Assembly (NCBI GenBank): GCA_963773765.1
Contig: CAVZCC010000005.1
Coordinates: 794,489 to 858,488, forward strand
From: CAVZCC01 sp963773765
GTDB lineage: Bacteria; Actinomycetota; Acidimicrobiia; Acidimicrobiales; Microtrichaceae
Direction: 5' to 3'
Length of the DNA stretch: 64,000 nt
Every line of letters begins with the position of its first letter. Position 1 is the stretch's first letter. A model generated the notes under the pieces. That model searched no databases, had not been told where the DNA came from, and worked only from the letters and a program-made list of their open reading frames with translations. The position numbers and the translations under genes are program-made. This document shows, piece by piece, positions 8,723 to 17,246 of this stretch.

Positions 8723-8732
8723 TCAATACTTG
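8723..8732. promoter_or_regulatory. Possible ArsR half-operator upstream of the arsP-like gene
   Basis: TCAATACTTG differs by one base from the TCAATGCTTG in the operator at 3867-3876. It lies 51 bases before the permease start and just past the end of the Cys-rich gene. The second half-site is degenerate, so this is tentative. Confidence 0.35.
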
Positions 8733-8734
8733 CG

Positions 8735-9352
8735 TCAGCACGCACCGGTGGGCCCGAGATCCTCCTGGGTGATCGCCACCTCCAGCCCGTCGTCGGTCGC
8801 GGCGAACCACAGGAGCACCGGGTCCCCCCGGTCCGGAATGCCGTGGATCCGTGCCGGGGAGCCGTCGCCGGCCCGCACCAACGCCCCGACCACTGACAAG
8901 GGCTGATCGAACCACCGCACGCGGATGGTGCCCGACGGCCCCACGGGCCAGGGCGGCCGGGCCGCGACCGGGTCACGACCCTCCACCTCCTCCAGGACCA
9001 GGTCCAGCTGCGTCCCCACCCCCTCGAACTCCAGGCAGCCGTCACACCCGTGGCAGACCACCCGGCCCTCGTCGTCGCGGCCGTCGACCCCGTCGGGCTC
9101 CCCTCCGTCGACGTCGACCGCCTCGACCGGTTCGTCGTGCTCGTCCTCCGGGCAGCCGCAGGCGCACATCTGCTGGTCCGGCTCGTCGATCCACGAGGCG
9201 TCCTCGCACCGCCCGCACTCACAGGAGAGGTCGTCGTCCTCGTGGCCGCCCCCGCACGAGGGCGGGCAGTCGGCGTCGCAGGGCCGGTCCGGGAAGAAGT
9301 GGGAGAACTCGCTGCATCCGCAGGATGCGCAGTACTCGGCGGTCATGGGCAC
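8735..9352 (-). CDS. Cysteine-rich acidic protein of unknown function
   Basis: 205 residues that I do not recognise. Fifteen cysteines fall in roughly the first 115 residues, many as CxC or CxxC (CASCGC, CECGRC, CACGC, CHGCDGC), mixed with acidic runs; one more is the last residue. The C-terminal half (about 95 residues) has almost no cysteine and looks beta-rich. GTG 9352 is chosen because GAGGAGG lies seven bases upstream. It sits in the arsenic island 62 bases ahead of arsP on the same strand. Metal(loid) binding, metallothionein-like or multi-zinc, is plausible but unproven. Confidence 0.75.
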   Translation of the reverse strand: MPMTAEYCASCGCSEFSHFFPDRPCDADCPPSCGGGHEDDDLSCECGRCEDASWIDEPDQQMCACGCPEDEHDEPVEAVDVDGGEPDGVDGRDDEGRVVCHGCDGCLEFEGVGTQLDLVLEEVEGRDPVAARPPWPVGPSGTIRVRWFDQPLSVVGALVRAGDGSPARIHGIPDRGDPVLLWFAATDDGLEVAITQEDLGPTGAC

Positions 9353-9529
9353 GGGAGAACCTCCTCATCGTGCCTGGCAGTGCCACCGTGCCCGCACCCG
9401 AGGTGCCGGTCGGTTGGCGGACCGTCAGCGGGCCAGGCCCCTCGGATCCTCTGGATGAAGTGACCGCCGCACCGTAGCGGGGCCCTCTGACACCACGCCC
9501 CTGGATTTGCGGTGCGGGGCGGGACGGGT

Positions 9530-10162
9530 TCAGTCCGTCACCGAACGACCGGGTGGGGACGGGACGAGCGTCTCCAACAACTCGGCCAGCTTGCCCACGG
9601 CATGTGCCCCGACGGCGTACACGTCCTCCTCGGCGCCGGTGAGGGCCCACTCCCGGATCACCACGCGGATCGTGGTGACGAACCAGCCCGCTGCCAGCTT
9701 GAGGTCCACCGACGTCGGGTCCAGGTTGTAGCGATCGGCCAGGCGCTCCGCGATCGGGTCCTCCCACGACGTGATCATCCGGGCCAGGTGGCTCTGCAGT
9801 GCGGGCTCTGCCGACAACAACATCGACTCGGCCCTCAGGACGCCTGCGGGCCGGCGGCTGAGCCGCCACACCTGGGTGGCTCCGATCAACAGGTCGGTGG
9901 GACCGACGCCGGGGGGCTGGGCGTCCAACGCCTCCAGCAGTTGGCGGCCCCGGAGGTCGTAGTCGGCCAGCACCACGTCCTCCTTGGTGGCGAAGTGCCG
10001 GAAGAAGGTGGAGGTGGCCACGTCGGCCCGCTCGCAGATCTCCTCCACCGTCACGCCGTCGAACCCCCGGTCGGCGAAGAGCTCCAGCGCGGAGGCCCGG
10101 AGGGCCTCCCGGGTGGCCAGCTTCTTGCGCTCCCTTCGGGTGGTGGGTGTGGTTCCGTCCAT
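9530..10162 (-). CDS. TetR-family transcriptional regulator
   Basis: 210 residues from ATG 10162. The N-terminal TetR helix-turn-helix (REALRASALELFADRGFDGVTV, recognition helix ATSTFFRHFATKEDVV) is clear; the C-terminal ligand domain resembles MftR-like regulators. It faces the lipoprotein operon. A 15-base palindrome at 10195-10209 between the two genes is a likely operator. Upstream in-frame starts exist but would swallow this site. Ligand unknown. Confidence 0.9.
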   Translation of the reverse strand: MDGTTPTTRRERKKLATREALRASALELFADRGFDGVTVEEICERADVATSTFFRHFATKEDVVLADYDLRGRQLLEALDAQPPGVGPTDLLIGATQVWRLSRRPAGVLRAESMLLSAEPALQSHLARMITSWEDPIAERLADRYNLDPTSVDLKLAAGWFVTTIRVVIREWALTGAEEDVYAVGAHAVGKLAELLETLVPSPPGRSVTD

Positions 10163-10194
10163 GTGTCGGGTGGTGCCTCTCGTTCCAGCGATCA

Positions 10195-10209
10195 CGGGAG
10201 TGACTCCCG
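10195..10209. promoter_or_regulatory. Palindromic operator candidate between TetR and lipoprotein genes
   Basis: CGGGAGT-G-ACTCCCG is a perfect 7-1-7 palindrome 32 bases before the TetR start and 77 bases before the lipoprotein start, the size and place expected of a TetR auto-operator. Confidence 0.5.
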
Positions 10210-10286
10210 CTTGAGAGTTCGTCCCATTCATCGTAACGTCACCGCCGGGACCCGTGAGGCGGGCCCGATGACGAGGGGGATGCTCG

Positions 10287-11504
10287 ATGCAGCACGAATC
10301 CGGTGCGAGGCGATCCGACGCACGACGGCCTGTCCGACTGCTGGCGCTGGGGGTGCTGGTGGCGCTCATCGGCGCCGTCACCGCCGCCTGCACCGCGGGC
10401 GGCGGCGCGCCGCCGGCCGGACTCAGTTGCGCCTGGCAGTACAAGACCACCAAGGACACCCTCAACGTGGCGTACCCGGACTCCGGTGCCACGTACTGGT
10501 CCATGACCTACAACCTGATCGCGGGCGACCAGATCATCCTGGACGGCACCTACCCCGAGGCCCGCTACATCTCCTTCATCACCTACAACCTGGGTGGTTC
10601 GGCGATCGACAGCATCACCGACTCCGCCATCGCGCCGAACGCGGGCAGCGACAACCCCTTCGCCGACGCCGGGGCCACCCCGGGCGGCAGCTACCGCGTG
10701 GAGGTCCGCAACGACATCTTCGCGGGCTCGCCGGACAACCTCCTGGCCACCGGTGGCATCGCCGGCACCGTGATCTACCGGGCCTACGTCTCGGACATCT
10801 CCGGCGACCCGACCGGGGGTGTGGGCCTGCCCAGCGTGTCCGTCCGCCGTCCCGACGGCTCCGTCGTCCCCATGGCCAACTGCGCCAACCCGGGTGGTGA
10901 CGCCAGCCTGGTCGACCTCATCAACGCCTTCGGCCCCCCCACCGACGTGCCGGCCCTGCACCCGCCGGTGTTCAAGCGCCCCGCCACCGTCGCCGGCCTC
11001 TATGCCAACCCGGACAACGGCTACGTCGCCGCCGTGTCGGCCCACCAGGCCGGCAACGTGGTGGTCATCCGGGGCAAGGCCCCCACCACGCCGGACACCG
11101 TCGCGGGGGACTCTCCGGCAGAGGCCGGCAACGACATGCGCTACTGGTCGATGTGCACCAACGAGTACCGCAAGCCCTACCCGGTCACGGACTGCGCGTA
11201 CGACTCGCAGGTGCCGCTCGATGCCAACGGCTACTACACCATCGTGGCCTCCACGCCGGCGGACCGGCCCGCCACCGCCACCACTGCCAACGGCGTCACC
11301 TGGCTGGACTGGGGCTCCACGGCCCAGGACATGCTGCTGATCATGCGCAACATGCTCCCGGCCGCGGGCTTCTCCCAGCACGTGTTCAACGTGGCCCCCG
11401 GCCAGGCGGCCACCACGGCCATGGGTCCCTACGCCCCGCTGGTCGCCGAGTGCCCCAGCGCAACCTTCGACCTGGGCGGCGCGGGGGCCTGCGGCTTGGC
11501 ATGA
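10287..11504 (+). CDS. Secreted lipoprotein of unknown function
   Basis: 405 residues. An N-terminal signal with a lipobox (ALIGAVTAAC) predicts lipid anchoring outside the membrane. The rest is rich in beta-forming and aromatic residues (TYWSMTYNL, RYISFITYNL, VIYRAYVSD) and contains about seven cysteines in the mature part, suggesting disulfides. I do not recognise a characterised family, though the N-terminal half resembles DUF1214/DUF1254-like secreted proteins. It is the first gene of an apparent operon with an SRPBCC protein (seven bases later) and a sulfatase. Confidence 0.85.
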   Translation: MQHESGARRSDARRPVRLLALGVLVALIGAVTAACTAGGGAPPAGLSCAWQYKTTKDTLNVAYPDSGATYWSMTYNLIAGDQIILDGTYPEARYISFITYNLGGSAIDSITDSAIAPNAGSDNPFADAGATPGGSYRVEVRNDIFAGSPDNLLATGGIAGTVIYRAYVSDISGDPTGGVGLPSVSVRRPDGSVVPMANCANPGGDASLVDLINAFGPPTDVPALHPPVFKRPATVAGLYANPDNGYVAAVSAHQAGNVVVIRGKAPTTPDTVAGDSPAEAGNDMRYWSMCTNEYRKPYPVTDCAYDSQVPLDANGYYTIVASTPADRPATATTANGVTWLDWGSTAQDMLLIMRNMLPAAGFSQHVFNVAPGQAATTAMGPYAPLVAECPSATFDLGGAGACGLA

Positions 11505-11511
11505 TCGCCTG

Positions 11512-11922
11512 ATGGCGACCGTCCGCAGGGAGATACGCATCCACGCCCCCGCCGAGGAGGTGTGGGCCACCATCGGTGACCCGGGGACCATCCACGAGTG
11601 GTTCCCGGGCATCGTGGCGTCCACGGTGGAGGGGACGGTGCGCACGATCACGTTGGGGTCCGGCGTCCCCCTGCCGGAGGACATCATCACCAACGACCCC
11701 ATCCTGCGCCGGTTCCAGTACCGGATCGCCGGCGGCCTGTTCCGCAACCACCTGGGCACGGTCGACGTGCTGGACCTGGGCGACGGGACCTGCCTCACCG
11801 TGTACTCCACCGACGCCGAGCCCGACGTGATGGCGCTCGTGATCGGTGGTGCCAGCGGAGCGGCCCTGCACGAGCTCAAGCGCCAGATCGAGGCCGGCGA
11901 GCGCCCGGTGGAGGCCGCCTGA
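11512..11922 (+). CDS. SRPBCC (START-like) family protein
   Basis: 136 residues. The N-terminus RREIRIHAPAEEVWATIGDPGTIHEWFPGI is the classic polyketide-cyclase/dehydrase-type SRPBCC start, followed by alternating strands and a C-terminal helix. These helix-grip proteins bind hydrophobic ligands; no catalytic set is obvious. Its stop overlaps the sulfatase ATG (TGATG), so the two are translationally coupled. Ligand unknown. Confidence 0.88.
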   Translation: MATVRREIRIHAPAEEVWATIGDPGTIHEWFPGIVASTVEGTVRTITLGSGVPLPEDIITNDPILRRFQYRIAGGLFRNHLGTVDVLDLGDGTCLTVYSTDAEPDVMALVIGGASGAALHELKRQIEAGERPVEAA

Positions 11923-13490
11923 TGGGACGCAAGATCCTGTTCATCACCACCGACCAGCAGCGCTACGACACCCTGGGCTGCAACGGCGGGACGCTGGCCC
12001 GCACCCCGGTGGTGGACGCCCTGGCCGCCGACGGCATCCGCTACGAGCGGGCCGTGCCCCAGTCCGTGGTGTGCATGCCGTCCCGCTCCACCATGCTCAC
12101 GGGCCAGCACCAGGCCACCCACGGTGTCTGGATGAACGGCGTGCCGCTGCCGGAGGACGCCCCGTCGGTCGCCGCCCTCCTGCACGACGCCGGCTACCGC
12201 ACCGCCCTGATCGGCAAGGCCCACTTCGAGCCGCTCATGGACCCGTTCGGACGCTTCAACGAGAACCGCCTGTCCGCCCTCGGGACCGAGACCATCCAGG
12301 CCCCGCAGTTCGGCGGCGGCACCGGGCCGCACCGGGGGTTCGACCACCTGGAGTTCGCCACCCACGGCCCCACCGGCTGGCTGCACTACGCCCACTGGCT
12401 GGGGGCCAACCACCCCGAGGCCGTCGCGGACTACTACGCCGTGCTGGACAAGGACTTCGAGGTCAACGCAGAGGGCTTCGGTGACACCGGCGCCCCCCAG
12501 GTCAAGCACAACCCCATCCCCAGGGACTGGTACCACACCGAGTGGGTGGCGGACCGCACCATCGGCTGGCTCGACGGCCTGGCCGCGGACGACGACTGGT
12601 TCTGCTGGATGAGCTTCCCGGACCCGCACCACCCGTGGGACCCACCGCAGTCGGAGCTGCACCGGGTGGACTGGCGCGACGTGGACCTGCCGGCCGGCTA
12701 CCCGGTGTCCGCGGCGGAACGGGAGCGGCTGCTGGACGGCAAGCCCCGCCACTGGCGCCTCTGGTACGACGGCGACCTGGTCTCCAACTACGAGGCTCCC
12801 ACCCACTGGGTCCCGTCCACCCTCACCGGGGACCAGGTTCGGGAGGTCAACGCGATGAACGCCATCGAGTGCGAGCTCATCGACGAGGCCGTCGGCCGCG
12901 TGCTGGCCGCCGTGGCGGCCAGGGGCTGGGCCGACGACGTGGACATCGTGTTCACCACGGACCACGGCGAGCTCCAGGGCGACTTCGGCCTGCTGTTCAA
13001 GGGCCCGTACCACGTGGACGGCCTCATGCGGCTGCCGCTGGTGTGGCGACCGGCGCCGTCGGCCGGGGTGGACCCGGCCGTCGTCACCGCCCCGGTCGGG
13101 CTGGTGGACCTGGCCCCCACGTTCTGCGGCATCGCCGGCCTGGAGGCCCGGGACTGGATGCAGGGCTCGGCCCTGCCCGTGACCGACGGCGACGCGGCCG
13201 ACCGTGGCGTCGAACGCCAGCTCACCAGCTGGGACAGCGAGCTGTTCGGCGTCGGGGTCTACCTGCGCACCATCACCCGGGACCGCTGGGTCTGCACCGC
13301 CTACCTGCCCGGCGCGGTCCACGACGGGACCGAGGGCGAGCTGTACGCACTGGTCGACGACCCGCTGCAGCACCGCAACCTGTGGGACGACCCCTCCGCC
13401 CGGGCCGTCCGCGACGACCTGCTGTCGGACCTCTGGGACCACCAGCCGCCGGAACACCAGCCCCGGCTGGACCTGGAGGCCCCGGTCTGA
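11922..13490 (+). CDS. Type I sulfatase (alkaline phosphatase superfamily)
   Basis: 522 residues. Metal ligands near D11-Q12 (ITTDQQRYDTLG) and the sulfatase motif C51-M-P-S-R55 (VVCMPSRSTMLTG), whose Cys is converted to formylglycine by an FGE enzyme, mark it as a type I sulfatase. Later FTTDHGE and FKGPYHVDG hold further metal/catalytic residues. No signal peptide is seen, so it is probably cytoplasmic. Aryl- or choline-type sulfate esters are possible substrates. Cotranscribed with the SRPBCC and lipoprotein genes. Confidence 0.92.
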   Translation: MGRKILFITTDQQRYDTLGCNGGTLARTPVVDALAADGIRYERAVPQSVVCMPSRSTMLTGQHQATHGVWMNGVPLPEDAPSVAALLHDAGYRTALIGKAHFEPLMDPFGRFNENRLSALGTETIQAPQFGGGTGPHRGFDHLEFATHGPTGWLHYAHWLGANHPEAVADYYAVLDKDFEVNAEGFGDTGAPQVKHNPIPRDWYHTEWVADRTIGWLDGLAADDDWFCWMSFPDPHHPWDPPQSELHRVDWRDVDLPAGYPVSAAERERLLDGKPRHWRLWYDGDLVSNYEAPTHWVPSTLTGDQVREVNAMNAIECELIDEAVGRVLAAVAARGWADDVDIVFTTDHGELQGDFGLLFKGPYHVDGLMRLPLVWRPAPSAGVDPAVVTAPVGLVDLAPTFCGIAGLEARDWMQGSALPVTDGDAADRGVERQLTSWDSELFGVGVYLRTITRDRWVCTAYLPGAVHDGTEGELYALVDDPLQHRNLWDDPSARAVRDDLLSDLWDHQPPEHQPRLDLEAPV

Positions 13491-13499
13491 GCGACGGGA

Positions 13500-13567
13500 C
13501 ACCCACCCCGTTTCGTGCGTCGCCATCCGGTGGCACACACCGAAAAGTGACGACAGGAACTGGGGGG
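13500..13567. repeat. Palindromic intergenic repeat, copy A
   Basis: An imperfect palindrome fills the gap between the convergent sulfatase and permease stops. Its left arm (CCCCGTTTCGTGCGTCGC) resembles the reverse complement of its right arm (GTGACGACAGGAACTGGGG). The same arms, around a different central hairpin, recur at 22711-22777 and 23741-23796. This looks like a small dispersed REP-type element. Confidence 0.55.
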
Positions 13568-14470
13568 CTACTCGGCCTTCTCGAACTGCTTCACCGCGAC
13601 CACCAGGAAGACCAGCGCCAGCACGGCGACGATCGTGAGCTCCAGCCACACCGGGACCAACCAGCCGTTCCAGCGGATCCCCGGGTTGAGCACGGCCTGG
13701 GCCGCGGGCGAGGCGTCCAGGTGGTTGAACACCGTGGTGCGCACCGCGCTCACCGCGTAGGTGATGGGGTTGAGCCGGACCAGGACGGCCAGCCACTGGG
13801 GCAGGTTGTTGACCGGGTACAGCGCGCCGGACAGGAAGGACAGCGGCAGGAGCAGCATCTGCATGATGCTCATCACGGTCTGCATCTGCTGGATGCGGGC
13901 GGCGATGACCAGCCCGAACGCGGTCAGCATGACGGCCAGCAGGAACACCTCCGGCACCACGGTGACCACCAGCCCCACCGACAGCGGCACGTCCACCAGC
14001 GGGGCCAGGGCGAGCACCAGGCACGCCTGCAGGGTGGCCACGGCGGCACCGCCCAGGGTCTTGCCGATCATGATGGAACTGCGGCGGACCGGCGCCACCA
14101 ACATCTCCCGCAGGAACCCGAACTCGCGGTCCCACACGATGGACACCGACGAGAACATGGCGGTGAACAGCGTGGAGGTGGCCAGCACCCCGGGGAACAT
14201 GAAGGTGCGCAGGTCGATGCCGCCGGTGCTGCGGTTGGTCAGCGACGACAGGCCCGTGCCCAGCACGAACAGGAACAGGACGGGCTGGATCATGGCGGAG
14301 ACGATCCGGGTCTTGTCCTGCCAGAACCGGATGAGCTCCCGCTGCAGGACCACCTTGATGGCCCGGAGGTCCTGGCGGAAACCGGGTTCGGCCACGCGGA
14401 CGGCCATCACGTGGGACCCCGGGCCCGGCTCCGCTCCGGACGGCACCGGACTGACGGGTGCGGTGGTCAC
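13568..14470 (-). CDS. ABC-2 type exporter permease (DrrB-like)
   Basis: 300-residue membrane protein with six predicted helices and the ABC-2 pattern (RELIRFWQDKTRIVSAMIQPVLFLFVLGTG; REFGFLREMLVAPVRRSSIMIGK). It pairs with the downstream-numbered ATPase at 14475-15504, transcribed just ahead of it. DrrAB-type exporters expel drugs, lipids or natural products; the cargo is not evident. The start lies five bases past the ATPase stop. The pair is divergent from a MarR regulator. Confidence 0.9.
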   Translation of the reverse strand: MTTAPVSPVPSGAEPGPGSHVMAVRVAEPGFRQDLRAIKVVLQRELIRFWQDKTRIVSAMIQPVLFLFVLGTGLSSLTNRSTGGIDLRTFMFPGVLATSTLFTAMFSSVSIVWDREFGFLREMLVAPVRRSSIMIGKTLGGAAVATLQACLVLALAPLVDVPLSVGLVVTVVPEVFLLAVMLTAFGLVIAARIQQMQTVMSIMQMLLLPLSFLSGALYPVNNLPQWLAVLVRLNPITYAVSAVRTTVFNHLDASPAAQAVLNPGIRWNGWLVPVWLELTIVAVLALVFLVVAVKQFEKAE

Positions 14471-14474
14471 GGGG

Positions 14475-15504
14475 TCACCTCCGGCTCTGGACGAACGGGT
14501 TGGTCCGCATCTGGTCCACCCGTGACGCCTCGGCGTCCCGGATGGTGCGGCCGGTGTAGGTCAGGAACACGTCGTCGAGCGACGGCCGGGACACGTTGAC
14601 GGACCGGATGGGGATGTCCATCTCCGCGAACAGGCGGGGGACGAAGCGTTCGCCGTCGGCCACGCCGAAGGTGACCAGGTCGTCCCGCATGACCGCCTCC
14701 AGCTCGAACCGGTCGGCGAGCGCAGCGATGGCGGCGTCGTCGTCAGCGGTGCTGATCTGGACCCGGTCCACCCCGACCGACGCCTTGAGCGCCTCCGGGG
14801 TGTCCTGGGCCACGATGCGCCCGAAGTCCATGATGGCGATGCGGTCGCAGTTCTCGGCCTCGTCCATGTAGTGGGTGGTGAGGAAGATCGTGATGTTCTC
14901 CTGCTCCCGCAGCTCGTTGATGTAGCCCCAGATGGACAGCCGGGTCTGCGGGTCCAGCCCGACGGTGGGCTCGTCCAGGAACAGCACGCGGGGCGAGTGC
15001 ATGAGGCCGCGGGCGATCTCCAGGCGGCGCTTCATCCCGCCGGAGAAGTTCTGCACCTTGTCACCGCGCCGCTCCCACAGCCCGACCATCTCCAGCACCT
15101 GGCGCAGCCGCTGGTCCAGGGAGTCCTTGGGCATGCCGTACAGCTCGGCGTGGAACCGCAGGTTCAGCTCCGCGCTCGAGGTAGGCGTCCAGGGTGGTGT
15201 CCTGGAACACCAGTCCGATGTGGCGTCGCACCTCCGACCGGTCCGTGACCACGTCGAACCCCGCGACCTCGGCCACGCCATCGGTCGGGTGCACCAACGT
15301 GCACAGGATCTTGATGGTCGTCGACTTGCCCGCGCCGTTGGGGCCGAGGAAGCCGAAGGTCTCCCCCGGCGCGATGTCCAGGTCGATGCCGTCGACCGCC
15401 GTCAGGTCGCCGTAGCGCTTGACCAGGCCCCGCACCCGGACCGCGGCCGGTGCTCCGGGATCGGCCGGCGGCGGGGCTCCTGTGGGCTCGGTTGATCGGG
15501 CCAT
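14475..15504 (-). CDS. ABC exporter ATPase, DrrA-like (one frameshift)
   Basis: Daunorubicin-resistance-type ATPase: Walker A GPNGAGKST, Q-loop VFQDTTLDAYL, signature NFSGGMKRRLEIARGL, Walker B VLFLDEPTVGLDP, H-loop TTHYMDEAENC and the DrrA C-terminal region (SLDDVFLTYTGR). One extra base near 15177, between DAYL and AELNLRF, breaks the frame; corrected length is 342 residues. ATG 15504 is preceded by GAGGAGGGATGG. Probably repressed by the divergent MarR through the palindrome at 15522-15540. Confidence 0.9.
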
Positions 15505-15521
15505 CCATCCCTCCTCAGTAT

Positions 15522-15540
15522 TCGTTGGGATTCCCAACGA
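15522..15540. promoter_or_regulatory. MarR operator candidate in the divergent promoter region
   Basis: TCGTTGGGA-T-TCCCAACGA is a perfect 9-1-9 palindrome, 18 bases upstream of the exporter ATPase start and 45 bases upstream of the MarR start. Its place and symmetry suit a MarR dimer controlling both directions. Confidence 0.65.
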
Positions 15541-15584
15541 TAGGCATCTCGAACGGAGTGGGGCAAGGCGTGTACCGTGGCGCC

Positions 15585-16061
15585 GTGGCCGCGACCTCCG
15601 CCGACCTGACCCCCAACGCCCTCCTGGCCGGGAACTTCACCACCTTGACCCGCCTGGTCGGCCTCTTCCGCCGTGAGTTCGCCGACCGCCTCTCGCACGA
15701 GCCCTGGGCCACGGAGAGCGGCGTGCGCCCGCCCACCTACGGGGTGCTCAGCGTGGTGGGCCACCTCGGCCCCGTGTCCCAGCGGGAGGTGAGCGACGCC
15801 ATCGGCCTCCACGCCTCCGACCTGGTGGACATCGTCGACCTGGCCGAGGGCAACGGATGGATCGAACGTCGTCGCGATCCCGGTGACCGCCGCCGGTACC
15901 AGCTCACCCTCACCGCCCTCGGCCGGGAGATCCTGGGCCGCTACAACACCGTGGCGGCGGAGACGGAGGCCGCGGTGCTCGAGCCGCTCACCGAGGCGGA
16001 GCGCAAGCGGCTCATGGGCCTGGTGTCCAAGGTCGTCAACGGCCAGTTCGACCGGGACTGA
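15585..16061 (+). CDS. MarR-family transcriptional regulator
   Basis: 158 residues. Winged helix from about residue 45 (PPTYGVLSVVGHLGPVSQREVSDAIGLHASDLVDIVDLAEGNGWIER), wing RRRDPGDRRRYQLTLT and C-terminal dimer helix are typical MarR features. GTG 15585 is chosen because a -10-like TACCGT ends six bases upstream, fitting a leaderless start; GTG 15570 is the alternative. Divergent from the Drr-type exporter, so it probably senses the exporter's cargo. Confidence 0.88.
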   Translation: MAATSADLTPNALLAGNFTTLTRLVGLFRREFADRLSHEPWATESGVRPPTYGVLSVVGHLGPVSQREVSDAIGLHASDLVDIVDLAEGNGWIERRRDPGDRRRYQLTLTALGREILGRYNTVAAETEAAVLEPLTEAERKRLMGLVSKVVNGQFDRD

Positions 16062-16073
16062 CGGCCCGCCCCC

Positions 16074-17159
16074 TCAGAGCAGGACGACCGAACGGAGCAC
16101 CTCGCCCCGCTCCATCCTGCCGAACGCATCCTCCACCCCGTCCAGGCCGATCGTCTCGGACACGAACCCGTCCAGGTTGAGCCGACCCTGCAGGTAGAGG
16201 TCGATCAGCATGGGGAAGTCCCGCTCGGGCAGGCAGTCGCCGTACCAGGACGACTTGAGCGCACCGCCCCGGCCGAACACCTCGATGAACGGCAGCTCCA
16301 CGGTCATGTCCGGTCGGGGCACGCCGACCAGCACGACGGTGCCGGCCAGGTCCCGGGCGTAGAAGGCCTGCTCGTAGGTCTGGGGCAGGCCGATGGCCTC
16401 GATGACCACGTCGGCGCCGTTGCCACCGGTGGCGGCCCGCACCGCTTCGACCGGGTCCACCTCGGACGAGTTCACGGTGTGGGTGGCGCCGAAGGTGCGG
16501 GCCAGCTCCAGCTTCCGGTCGTCGATGTCCACCGCGATGATCGGCGACGCCCCCGCGATGCGTGCCCCCTCGATGGCGGCGTTGCCCACCCCGCCGCACC
16601 CGAACACGGCCACGGAGTCGCCCCGGCCCACGCCCCCGGTGTTGAGCGCGGCACCGAGGCCGGCCATCACGCCACAGCCCAGGAGCCCCGCGGCCTCGGG
16701 CCGGGCCGCCGGGTCCACCTTGGTGCACTGGCCGGACGCCACCAGCGTCTTGTCCGCGAAGGCCCCGATGCCGAGCGCCGGGGAGAGCTCCGTGCCGTCG
16801 GCCAGGGTCATCTTCTGCGTGGCGTTGTGGGTGCTGAAGCAGTACCACGGCCTGCCCTTGCGGCAGGCCCGGCACTGGCCGCACACCGCACGCCAGTTGA
16901 GGATGACGAAGTCGCCCGGGGCCACGTCGGTCACCCCGTCGCCCACCTGGCTCACCACCCCCGCGGCCTCATGGCCCAGGAGGAACGGGAACTCGTCGTT
17001 GATGCCGCCCTCCCGGTAGTGGAGGTCGGTGTGGCACACCCCGCAGGCCTGGACGTCCACCACGGCCTCGCCGGGACCGGGGTCCGGGACCAGGATCGTC
17101 TCGATGCTGACCGGGTCCCCCACCCGGTGCGCCACCACGCCGCGAACCTCGTGTGCCAT
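16074..17159 (-). CDS. mscR: S-(hydroxymethyl)mycothiol dehydrogenase
   Basis: 361 residues, class III zinc alcohol dehydrogenase of the MscR group. Catalytic zinc ligands C42 (ACGVCHTDLHYREGGI) and H63-E64; structural zinc cysteines C93, C96, C99, C107 (CGQCRACRKGRPWYC); nucleotide fold VFGCGGVGN. It oxidises the formaldehyde-mycothiol adduct and also reduces S-nitrosomycothiol in the family. Its presence implies a mycothiol-making actinobacterium. ATG 17159 gives the canonical MAHEVRGVVA start. Confidence 0.94.
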   Translation of the reverse strand: MAHEVRGVVAHRVGDPVSIETILVPDPGPGEAVVDVQACGVCHTDLHYREGGINDEFPFLLGHEAAGVVSQVGDGVTDVAPGDFVILNWRAVCGQCRACRKGRPWYCFSTHNATQKMTLADGTELSPALGIGAFADKTLVASGQCTKVDPAARPEAAGLLGCGVMAGLGAALNTGGVGRGDSVAVFGCGGVGNAAIEGARIAGASPIIAVDIDDRKLELARTFGATHTVNSSEVDPVEAVRAATGGNGADVVIEAIGLPQTYEQAFYARDLAGTVVLVGVPRPDMTVELPFIEVFGRGGALKSSWYGDCLPERDFPMLIDLYLQGRLNLDGFVSETIGLDGVEDAFGRMERGEVLRSVVLL

Positions 17160-17246
17160 GTCACTGCCCCCGTTCGGAATCCGTCGGGGCACATCCCACC
17201 ACAGCGGGACCGGCCCGTGGGGCCGGATCCGCCGACGGCGGACGGG

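Noticed and set aside
10239..14135. A 1298-codon open frame on the minus strand.
   Set aside because: It runs antisense to the lipoprotein, SRPBCC and sulfatase genes and into the permease gene; its His/Gly/Arg-rich text has no family features, as expected for a high-GC shadow frame.
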